Shown here: positions 12,352 through 25,148 of the stretch, in pieces
Layout: every line of letters starts with the position of its first letter
Numbering within the stretch: the first letter of the stretch is position 1
Notes under the pieces: model-generated
What the model was told of the DNA's origin: nothing
The model's database searches: none
What the model saw: only the letters and a program-made list of their open reading frames with translations
Origin: Mycoplasmopsis bovirhinis
GTDB taxonomy: Bacteria; Bacillota_I; Bacilli_A; Mycoplasmatales; Metamycoplasmataceae
NCBI RefSeq assembly: GCF_900660515.1
Contig: NZ_LR214972.1
Span: 186,001 to 250,000 of the forward strand
Direction: 5' to 3'
DNA length: 64,000 nt
Translations under genes and position numbers: made by a program

Positions 12352-12389
12352 TAATAAATAATTAAGCTAGTTTGTTTAATTATTTATTA
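12352..12389. repeat. Perfect 14-bp inverted repeat upstream of the dUTPase promoter
   Basis: Arms TAATAAATAATTAA (12352-12365) and TTAATTATTTATTA (12376-12389) enclose ten bases. It lies where the -35 region of the dUTPase promoter ends. It has no G or C in the stem, so as RNA it is weak; as DNA it could be an operator or a cruciform-prone site. Confidence 0.6.
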
Positions 12390-12684
12390 AATTTCTTTAT
12401 CAGTTTTACCTATGCTTTGTTAACTACTTTTATATGACTTACATCTGTATCGCTTCCTTTTTGCCAAGAATTCTGTTATGAAAGCAAGTTGCTTTAATAA
12501 GTTAATCTTCACTTAATTCTAAATCCAGCTAGCATCATAAGTTTTTATAGTTTTTTAATTCTTTTTGCTTCTATGATTATATTTTAATTATAGAATTTTT
12601 GTTATTTTATTTGTTGAAAATTTCTTCCATGAATCTTACTAAAATCCCTTGATTTTTAATCATATTTAAAGTTTAAGTATTATC
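12390..12684. other. Gene-free interval, possibly decayed sequence
   Basis: About 300 bases between the dnaK terminator and the dUTPase promoter hold no frame longer than a few dozen codons in code 4. Short Lys/Arg-rich stretches appear on the minus strand but stop codons interrupt them. No RNA gene was recognised. Confidence 0.5.
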
Positions 12685-12717
12685 TTAATAAATAAAAACA
12701 TCTAGCTATAGCTAGAT
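12685..12717 (-). terminator. Terminator of dnaK
   Basis: Hairpin ATCTAGC-TATA-GCTAGAT (12700-12717) followed on the minus strand by GTTTTTATTTATT. It lies 21 bases beyond the dnaK stop codon. Confidence 0.85.
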
Positions 12718-12738
12718 ATTTTATTGTTTTCTAATATA

Positions 12739-14547
<1,809 letters not shown>

Positions 14548-14602
14548 TTATAATTATATATTATGTATCTTTGATAAGTTGTTTCTTGCAACAACTGAAA
14601 AT

Positions 14603-14608
14603 ATTATA
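14603..14608 (-). promoter_or_regulatory. -10 box of dnaK
   Basis: TATAAT on the minus strand; predicted start near 14596, giving a leader of about 60 bases to the dnaK ATG at 14535. The CIRCE-like repeat lies immediately upstream over the -35 position. Confidence 0.6.
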
Positions 14609-14617
14609 ACACAAAAT

Positions 14618-14644
14618 TTAGCAATCAAAGCATTTAATTGCTAA
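14618..14644. promoter_or_regulatory. CIRCE-like HrcA operator of dnaK
   Basis: Inverted repeat with the exact 9-9-9 geometry of CIRCE: TTAGCAATC, nine bases, AATTGCTAA (consensus TTAGCACTC-N9-GAGTGCTAA). Eight bases of each arm pair. It covers the grpE stop codon and the dnaK -35 region. The same element could also end grpE transcription, since an ATTTT run follows on the minus strand. HrcA is encoded two genes upstream. Confidence 0.75.
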
Positions 14645-15452
14645 ATTTTTTTGAAAGTAATACTGAGGCTGGTGTTATGACTCTTCCATTTAGTAAAAGT
14701 CCATATCTAACAACTCTTAAAATTTTATTTTCTGGATCGTTTGACTCTTTAAAATCAACTGCTTCTTGAGTGTTTGGATCAAAATCATCGTTTAAATTTG
14801 GGATAATTAATTCAATACCGTTGTTATTTAAAAGTTCTTCAAACTGCCTAGAAATAATATTAAAACCATAAATATAATTTTTTACTTCACTAGATTGTGA
14901 ATTTTCACCAGCTTTGATAGCTGCGATAAAATTACTAAATGGAATTGCAAAATCTTGAGCAAAGCTTTGAATTGCATATTTTTTAGCTTCTTGCTTTTCA
15001 AAGTCAAATTTATTTTTATATTCTAAAGTGATTTCATTGATTTTATCTTGGGTTTTTTGACTAAATTCTTTAGCTTTTGTTTTGTATGTTTCATTTAAGT
15101 TAAATAATTCAACTTCTTTAAACATTAACTTTTTTTCTAATTCATCAAGTTTCTTTTTAAGTTCTTGAATATTTTCAAGTTTAGCTTCGCTTAAGCTAAT
15201 ATCTTCTAAAATAACAATAGCTTTCTTACCAGCTAAAGTATCAATTTCATAATTTTTAGGGAAAGATAATTTAATTTCTAAATTATCCTTAACTTTTCTT
15301 CCTTTTAAATAATCATCAAAATTTGGTAAATATTCATTATTACCAATAATGATTTCTTGTTCTTTAGTAAATTGAGTAATTTCTTGTCCATCAACTAATA
15401 ATTTAAATTTTGCTTTTAAAGTGTCATTATGTTTTATTTTTAAATTAATCAT
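14634..15452 (-). CDS. grpE: GrpE nucleotide exchange factor with an N-terminal trigger-factor-like PPIase domain
   Basis: 272 residues, longer than typical GrpE (about 180-220). Residues about 90-272 form GrpE: a long coiled coil, then YAIQSFAQDFAIPFSNFIAAI, a partial match to the family region [22 protein letters not shown], and the beta domain ending with NKILRVVRYGLLLNGRVITPASVLLSK, as in the GrpE C-terminus. Residues about 20-85 instead match the FKBP-type domain of trigger factor: VDGQEI, IGNNEYLPNFDDYLKGRKV, LEIKLSFPKNY, LAGKKAIVILEDI. GrpE releases ADP from DnaK; the extra domain might add client binding (inference). ATG at 15452 is chosen for its AAGAGGAAAA site; it overlaps the hrcA stop. 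Confidence 0.9.
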   Translation of the reverse strand: MINLKIKHNDTLKAKFKLLVDGQEITQFTKEQEIIIGNNEYLPNFDDYLKGRKVKDNLEIKLSFPKNYEIDTLAGKKAIVILEDISLSEAKLENIQELKKKLDELEKKLMFKEVELFNLNETYKTKAKEFSQKTQDKINEITLEYKNKFDFEKQEAKKYAIQSFAQDFAIPFSNFIAAIKAGENSQSSEVKNYIYGFNIISRQFEELLNNNGIELIIPNLNDDFDPNTQEAVDFKESNDPENKILRVVRYGLLLNGRVITPASVLLSKKFSN

Positions 15453-16467
15453 TATTTTCCTCTTCATTATTTAGTTTTTTATAAAATGAATCAAGCACGT
15501 TAATTGCTGCTTTCATTGCATCAAAATCAGAATTAGTAGCGCCAACCGCTGAAATTTCAGTTATTTTTGAATTGTTCTCAATTCGTTTTGACATGAAAGT
15601 TCCAGAAGAATCAACAGTAATTTTAATATTTTGATCAGCATCAGCTGCATCTTGGATTTTTTCCCAAATAGAATTTTCTTCAATTAAATTTATCATTTTT
15701 GTTAAATCTTCTCGTTGAATTTGTTTGCTTAAAATAATATTATTCTTACCATAAATGCGTTTATTAACTTCTTGTTGTTTTAGATAAGTATTAAAAACTT
15801 GGTTGACTATTGAATCAATAATTGATTGATAATCATTCACTGATTCAGCTAATAAATCTTTGAGCAGTGAAACTTTTTCGGCTAGTTCTTTTAACTTACA
15901 ATCTATTAATCTTTCTTTAAAGATTCTAAGTGCAATTTTTAAATCACTAATTAAAATCTTAGTCTCAAAAGTAATAATTTTTGAGAATACTTCTCCAGTT
16001 GAAATAACTAAAACAACTGTAGCTTTATTTAAATCTATTGGTACAATATCAATACTTTTAAGTAACGCATCTTTAGTTATTTCATTAGTCACTAAGGTAA
16101 TACCAGCCATTTCAGTAATAATGTTGGCTGCTTCAGCAACTGTATGGTCTATGTCAATATGTTTTTGCATTAAAATCTTATCAACTTTTTCTTTCATCTT
16201 TTGATCTCAGCTGCGCGATAAATATTTAGCATAATAATCAAGCCCTAAAACTGTTGGAGTCCTACCACTTGAATTATGAGATTTTTTTAAATAACCAGAT
16301 GCTTCTAATTCATTCATGATGTAGCGCACTTTAGCACTTGAACAGTTTAATTTTGAACCATATTTAGTAATTAAATATGAACTGCTAATTGGATTAGCTT
16401 CTTCGATATATAATGCAACAGTATACTTTAAAATTGGTTCAATTTTCTTACTTAGTTTTTGATGCAT
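15445..16467 (-). CDS. hrcA: Heat-shock repressor HrcA
   Basis: 340 residues, normal for HrcA. Represses chaperone genes by binding CIRCE. The N-terminal winged helix is clear (YTVALYIEEANPISSSYLITKYG, SSAKVRYIMNELEASGYLKKSHNSSGRTPT), followed by the GAF-like core and the C-terminal IGATNSDFxxMKAAINVLDSFY-type end. The frame begins further upstream, but ATG at 16467 (HQKLSKKIEP) is preferred because the TATAAT box at 16474-16479 leaves no room for an earlier start. The gene is probably autoregulated by the CIRCE-like repeat at 16498-16524. It overlaps grpE by eight bases. Confidence 0.95.
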
Positions 16468-16473
16468 GCGACT

Positions 16474-16479
16474 ATTATA
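16474..16479 (-). promoter_or_regulatory. -10 box of hrcA (leaderless transcript)
   Basis: TGGTATAAT on the minus strand, an extended -10 box (TGn before TATAAT). Only six bases (AGTCGC) separate it from the hrcA ATG, so the transcript should begin at the start codon. Confidence 0.65.
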
Positions 16480-16490
16480 CCACAAGAAAT

Positions 16491-16530
16491 AAAAAAATTA
16501 GCAATATTATTATAATCTTGCTAATTTTTA
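16491..16530 (-). promoter_or_regulatory. CIRCE-like HrcA operator of hrcA, also usable as oppF terminator
   Basis: At 16498-16524 the repeat TTAGCAATA, nine bases, TCTTGCTAA again has the 9-9-9 CIRCE spacing and shares TTAGCAA/TTGCTAA with the dnaK copy. On the minus strand it is followed by seven T residues (GCTAATTTTTTTATTTC), so the RNA hairpin is also a good intrinsic terminator for the Opp operon ending at 16534. One sequence may therefore both stop oppF and control hrcA. Confidence 0.7.
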
Positions 16531-16533
16531 ATT

Positions 16534-17845
16534 TTAGTATTTACCAGCTTTTCAGTCAGCTAATTCTTGATGAGTTGCTAAAACATAATGATCATCATTT
16601 ACTTTAATTCACTCTGGTTGGTTTACTTCGTTATATTTATGCATATTTATATCATACACATAACCAATTAAACTTCCTTTTTTACCCTTAATTGATGGCA
16701 CAGCATCTAGTAAACTTTTAGTATAAGGATGAAGTGAATTATTCATAATTTCTTCGGTTTTACCAACTTCCAATAATCTTCCTTTATTCATAACAGCAAT
16801 ACGGTCAGAAATATATTCAACCATGCGTAAGTCATGGGCTATAAATAAAATCGTTAAGTTGTACTTTTCTTTAAGCTCGTTAAAAATATTAACAACTTGA
16901 GCTTGAATTGAAACGTCTAATGCAGAAATAGGCTCATCCGCTACAAGAAGTTGTGGCCTTAAGACGACAGCACGTGAAATTCCGATCCGTTGTTGCTGCC
17001 CTCCTGAAAATTCAAGAGGATAACGTCTTAAAACTGATTCATCTAATCCAACTGAAATTAAGATATCACGAACTAATAATTTGCGAGATTCTTTTTCAGT
17101 TAAATTAGCCATTTGATCACGTTCTAATTTAAATCTTTCTAATACTTCAGTTGCTTGAGTTAATTTTTTATCTTTTAATTTAGTTAAAAATTTATTATAT
17201 AAAGCCTCATAAGCATGAAATTCATCTAAATAAACATTTTTATTAAGTTCATCTAAATATTTACCAAATAATTCTTTATTTTGTTCTGTTGCTTCAATAA
17301 CAGCATAAACTTCTTTTAAAGTATTTTGGTCAAAATTATAAAATAAAATTTCACGAGCATTTTTAGTATTAACTAAACCTTCAGAAACAATTGCTTCAAC
17401 ATTAGCATGAGGGTTTAATGAGTTAGCTGGATCTTGGAAGATCATTTGCACTTTATTAACTAAAAAGTTTTCAATTGCTTTTCATTCTTTTAAAGCCTTA
17501 CCAAATTTTAACCCTCTAGTTAATTTTTTAGGCAAAACTTTGTCAAATAATTTAATTTCACCAAAACGGTATGGAACAAGACCAACTAATGTTTTACCAA
17601 TTGTACTTTTTCCAGATCCAGATTCTCCTACAAGACCTAAAACTTCACCTTCATAAATATTTAAATTTAAGTCAGAAACAGCTTTAAAAGATTTTATTCC
17701 TTCACCATAAACAATATCAACGTTACGCAATGAAGCTAAAATTTTTTCGTTATGCTTAGGACTAAGCATATCTTCTACACCAGGAGTTTGGTATCTAATA
17801 GTTTTTATTTTACGAAACGGGAATTTAGTTTGGGTATATTCGACT

Positions 17846-17865
<20 letters not shown>
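16534..17865 (-). CDS. oppF: Oligopeptide ABC transporter ATP-binding protein OppF
   Basis: 443 residues, longer than usual OppF (about 320) because of a roughly 100-residue insertion. Cytoplasmic ATPase of the peptide importer. Walker A GESGSGKST, Q loop MIFQDPANSLNPH, ABC signature EFSGGQQQRIGISRA, Walker B LLVADEPISALD, and switch His in LFIAHDLRM are all present. The insertion (NTKNAREILF to LTEKESRKLL) lies between the Q loop and the signature. The start lies 20 bases inside the end of oppD, after a GGAGTATTTGGA stretch. Confidence 0.95.
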
Positions 17866-20035
<2,170 letters not shown>

Positions 20036-20046
20036 TTCTTCTCCCT

Positions 20047-21087
20047 CTATCTTTGCCTTCTTAAGGCATCTTGGACACTAGCTCCTATAAGTTGGACACT
20101 AGTTGTAATTAATATTAATATAGTTGAAGGCACAAATACGTATCTTAAATATGCTGGGAATTGTTTTTGACCTTCTGAAATTAAGTTCCCCAGTGTTGAA
20201 GCATCATCAATTGCCAATCCTATGAAAGCAAGTGATGTTTCTGAAAGTACTACTCCAGGTATTGTAAATACTAATTGTGTAATTAAGATTGGTAAAATAA
20301 CTGGAATGTAGTTAAATAAGATTTTAGTCATAGGGGTACCTAAAACCCTAGAAGCTGAAACTCATTCAAAGTGTTTTGCACGTTTTACTTGAGCTCTAAT
20401 TTGGTTAGCCATTCCAGTTCATGAAGTTAACGATAAAGAAAGTGCGATAACTCAAAAACTAGGGCTAACAACAATAGTCATTAAAATTAAAATTAAAATT
20501 GTTGGTACAACTGAAATAATTTTAATAATAAAGGTAAAAACTTTATCAACCTTTTCAAATTGTCCCATCATAATACCAATAGCTAGTCCAATGATAACTT
20601 CAATAATTGTTACAACAATGGCTAAGGATAAAGAATATCTTAGTCCATGTCAAAGCCTGGCCCATAAATCTCTTCCTAAATGGTCAGTTCCTAATATATG
20701 ATTAATACCATTAGTATCAGTAGTATTAAAAGTTAAATAACGATTATTAACATCAGTTGCTAAAGGCGCATGGGTAGTAAATGGAATTATTAGTGAAAGT
20801 AAAATTAAGCTTACTAATAATACAAATCCAAAGACTCCGGCAAAGTTTTTTGAATATCTGTAAACAAATTCCTTAAAAGGTTTTGCTTCAGCATTCATAT
20901 GTTGATTGGTTGAAAAATCAATTGTCTTACCAATGATTTTTCAAGCTTGGTATTGGAATGGTGAAATTAAGGGGTTAGGTGCACTTGCTAAATTAGCAAG
21001 GTTTGTTTCACCTAAATCGTTACGATTTTTTAATTTAGATACATAAGTGCTAAATTTTTCACTTAAAGATTTTTTCTTATTAGGCAC
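20047..21087 (-). CDS. oppC: Oligopeptide ABC transporter permease OppC
   Basis: 346 residues. Inner-membrane permease. The family N-terminal membrane helix and NHILGTDHLGRDLWARLWHGLRYSL are present, then further helices and the EAA loop ASRVLGTPMTKILFNYIPVILP, ending GASVQDALRRQR. The start is GTG at 21087, eight bases inside the end of oppB, with AAGAAGGGGG upstream. Confidence 0.94.
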
Positions 21088-22117
21088 CAGACCCCCTTCT
21101 TCTTACCCTTGGATCAATTACTTCATATAAAATATCCCTTGTTGCATAAGATAAAATTGTAAGCAATGTAAACATCATAATTAAAAATAAAATAATATTG
21201 TAATCTTTAGTTTGAATTGCTTGTAATAATGTTGCTCCTGATCCAGGAATAAAGAAGATTTGTTCAATAAAAATACTTCCAATAAATGAACCAAAGATTA
21301 CTGCTGGGAAAAATGTTGCAATTGGGAATAAAGCTGGTTTTAAAGCATGTTTTCACACAAACCTATTTTTTGATAAACCTTTTAAATATGCAAATTTTGC
21401 ATGCACTGAATTAAGCTCACGGTTTAACTCGGTTCTAATATATTTAATATATACTATTATGCTACCAAGCGATAAAGCTAAAGCTGGTAAGATATATGTA
21501 ATTATATTATTCTCATTAAAAATATATGGTAAACCTACTAATCTACCAATAAAAACTAAGACTAAGGCAAAGATAATTGAAGGGACACTTGAGAAAATAC
21601 TTACTAAAACTGTAGAAATATTATCAACTCATCCACCTGGATTTTTTCCAACTCATATTCCAACTGAAATACCAATTATAACAGTAAGAACTACAGAAAA
21701 AATTCCAACTAAGAATGATTTATAAAATCTAATTCAAATAAAATCTTGAATCTCACGACCAGGGAATAAAGAAATCGAAATTCCGAATTCACCTTTAAAA
21801 AGTCCAGCAATGTAATTTAAATACCTTTGGAAAATAGGTAAATTTAAACCATATTTAGTTTCAATTGCTTTTCTAGCTGCCTCATCTAATCCAGCAGTTA
21901 ATGAGTTAGATCCAGGAACAGCATTAATTAAGAAAAAGGTAATTGTAATAACAATTAAACCAATGATAAAAAATTCAATGATGATTTTGCTAAATCTAAT
22001 TAATGATTTAGCAAAAGCAGAATTAAATGAAAATAATTTTTCAAATAAAGAATAATCATTGTTTCTTTTGCCTGCAAAATAAATTGGGTTTAAATCATTA
22101 ACAACTTTATTAAACAT
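21080..22117 (-). CDS. oppB: Oligopeptide ABC transporter permease OppB
   Basis: 345 residues. Permease partner of OppC. About six membrane helices; the OppB pattern VITITFFLINAVPGS, YGLNLPIFQRYLNYIAGLFKGEFGISI, and an EAA-type loop (FAYLKGLSKNRFVWKHALKPALFP) are seen, ending near SYATRDILYEVIDPRVR, the typical OppB tail. ATG lies two bases upstream in the transcript from the oppA stop, with GGGAGG before it. Confidence 0.94.
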
Positions 22118-22119
22118 AA

Positions 22120-25100
22120 TTAATTATCCCTCCCTCTTGGTAATCCTGGTCTTGGTGGACGTGTATAGTCATAAGCATATTGTAATGAGAAGCGATATAA
22201 TGATGAAGTACCGGCAACTCTAGTAATTTCTCAGTTAGTATCAACTTCCATTAATGGAATAATGAAAGCTGCATCACGTACTATTTTTTCGAGTTCTCCA
22301 ATAAACACAAAAACATATTCTTGTGTTCATCCTTGAGCAACTTCTTCACTAGTAAAGTTAGCTGAGAAAAAGGCACTTAAACGATCTCCATAATCAACTA
22401 ATGATTCACCATTTTTAGCAAATGAAAGCTCAATAAATTTCTTTCAAAAATCAAAGCTAATAGCTGTTTGACTAACTGATTGTTGGATATTTAATCTTTC
22501 TTTAGTAGCATTTGTTGCTTTAGCAATATCATCAATTGACATAGTATTGATTATAAAATGTTTGTAAGCTTTTTTAAGTCTTGCTAATTTCATATTCTTG
22601 TTATTTAATAATAAATATTCAATAATACTTGCCACAAAATCAGCTTTAAAGTTAGTTCCTAAATCAATTGCTAATTTTGTTGAGTATTGTTTTACAAAAT
22701 TATTAATTAGGTTATTTTTTCTCGTTCCATCATCTTGGTTTTTAATCTGGTTAAATTCAGATGCTAAAGTTGAGTTAATAATATTTTCAACTTTAGTTAT
22801 CTCAGCTTGCAATAAACTTTGGAATGTTTCAAAATTACTTTTTAAATTATTCTTTTCAAGTAATAAGTCAACAATATAATCAGTGTAACCAAATGATCCA
22901 ATTGGGTTATTTTTAAATCCAATTGTTTTTTGTGATAAAGTATTGATTCCATCATCTTTAAAGAAAGAAGCAACATAGTCTTCAGCACCATTTCCACCTA
23001 ATTTATCATAGTTTTGGTAAATAATATCATATTTGCCTTCTTCGATATAGGAAGCAAAAGTATTTTCTGGTAAGTTTTTAAGCTCTAAATCAATAAAATC
23101 CCCAAAAGCAATTTGCAAGGATTCTTTTAAGAATAGACCAGCATTTTTTTGCTCATCTGAAGAATTATTTAAATATCTTAATGAAAGTTTTGATAAATTA
23201 GGATATTTTTTCTTAAAGCGGCCCATGTAAAAGCGCGCAGTATTTAAATTATAAGCAAAATCTTCACGGTTCGTTTTTTCAAATAAAAAATTTTTAGCAA
23301 GGTGTACAACAAAATCATAGTTTTGTAATGGATACTCAACTCCATCCTTTGTTTTAGAGTTTAAGTCACTAAAGTATGTTTCGATATTTTTACCATTTTC
23401 AGTTTTATATTGACCATATGAAGTAAAAGTATTAACTGGGAATGAGAAATCTCAACCAACAAACTTAATAATATTTTCACGATTAATTGAATAATAAATT
23501 GCATTTCTTAAGTCTTGATCTTGCAAGTAACTATTTCCGTTTGTTTCGGCATCTAAGTTAAACCCGTAAGCAATAGTTCCATATCCACTATTTTTATTTA
23601 AAAAGTTTTTATAAATTGGACTTGATCAATAGCTACTAATTTTAGTTGCTGGAATATAAGTTTGTGAAATATACCCATCTTCAAAGAAAGTAGTGTTAAT
23701 ATTACGATCTGATGAAAAATAAATTTTAATTTTATTTGATATTGTATTTTTAGCATCAAAATATTCATTGTTCTTAGTTAAAATGATTTGACCTTGTGGG
23801 CCTAAAACAACGTCACTAGGGTCCATTAAAAATGGTCCAGTTGTAATAAATGTCTTAGGATCAGCACCATATTTATCAATTCCACCAGCCACAGTTTCAA
23901 CGTAGCGGCGGTTTATTGGATAAATATTTGTAACAATATTATTAATTAAGAACAAAATGCCTGGGGTTTTGTTTTGGTCAAAAATCATCGTAAAGGCATT
24001 TTCTGAATTAGCTAATTGGTTGTAACTTGGTTTTATTTTACCTTCATTATCAATAGTATATTCTTGATATGGGTTAACAAATGGGTTTTTAACTAATGTT
24101 ATAGTTTGTAAAGTTCCATTTTTTGAAATATTGAAAGTTTGGGTTTCTTTTGTGAGATCAAAATTAGGATTAAGAGCTAAATTTTCACTAATTGTTTCAT
24201 TAGAATAATCTAAATATAATTGCCCTGTATAAAACCCAAATTCTAAAGCTGCTTGTTTAATTTTCTCAACATCTTCTGTGTCAACATAATTGCCATTTTG
24301 ATCTTGAATTTGTGGTTGTCAAACTTTTTCTTCATGGTCTTGTACATATTCATTATAGCTATTTAAAACATATTTTCTACGACCAAATGGGTTAATGTAA
24401 TTTTTATTATATTTAGCTAAATATTCTTTTTGTGCATTAATGAATTTTTCAGCACCACGCATCCCAAATTTTAAAATTTCATCAAGTTTTTGAGACCCTG
24501 TGTTTAAATCAAGAATATATTCAAAATAGTCACGTAAATCTTGAGCGCTAACATAATCACCATTACTTCATCGGTTCAATTTATTATTTAAAAATCCAGT
24601 AAATGCCATATAGTTGCTAGTATTTTTTGGATTTCTAAAACCATAAATAGTTGCAGTTCTACCAACATCAGAAGTAGATGAAGCTTTTGCAAGCCCACCA
24701 ATTAAGTTAAAGTTAGTAAATTCATAAAAAGAACGTGTAATTAAACCATAACCATTATTATTGGTACCTTTTAAAGAATTTTTTAATTTGTAAAAATCAT
24801 CAAAATCAGCAGATAATTCACCGTTTTGATTTACAGATTGAGATGTTTCAACCATAGCCATGGCAAAATTATTTGTTTTAATTATTCTTTTTAAGTTGGT
24901 ATCTGGTCCTAATTTAATAAAGGAGTCTACTAAAGAAGGTAAGATCTTATCAACTGATTTATAACGAACGTAATTTAAGTTATTAATTGGTTCAGTTGCC
25001 AACCCTAAATCATAATCAATGGATGAGTTAAGTTTTTGTTCATAAGGATTATTAGCACTAGGGCTACAAGATGCTAAAAATGCCGCAGGCGCCATTAAAA

Positions 25101-25140
25101 GATTAAAAAGCAAAAAATTCTTTAATTTTATTTTTTTCAT
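22120..25140 (-). CDS. oppA: Oligopeptide-binding lipoprotein OppA (P100-like)
   Basis: 1006 residues, about the size of mycoplasma P100/OppA and much larger than OppA of other bacteria. The N-terminus is a lipoprotein signal (KKIKLKNFLLFNLLMAPAAFLASC, Cys at 25). SBP-family type features include TGPFLMDPSDVVLGPQGQIILTKNNEYFD and the DLRNAIYYSINRENIIKFVGW segment. It should bind peptides outside the cell and deliver them to OppBC. Three parts of the frame are separated by TGA Trp codons. A GGAGG site overlaps the end of the upstream PDxFFG gene. Confidence 0.92.
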
Positions 25141-25148
25141 ACTACCTC

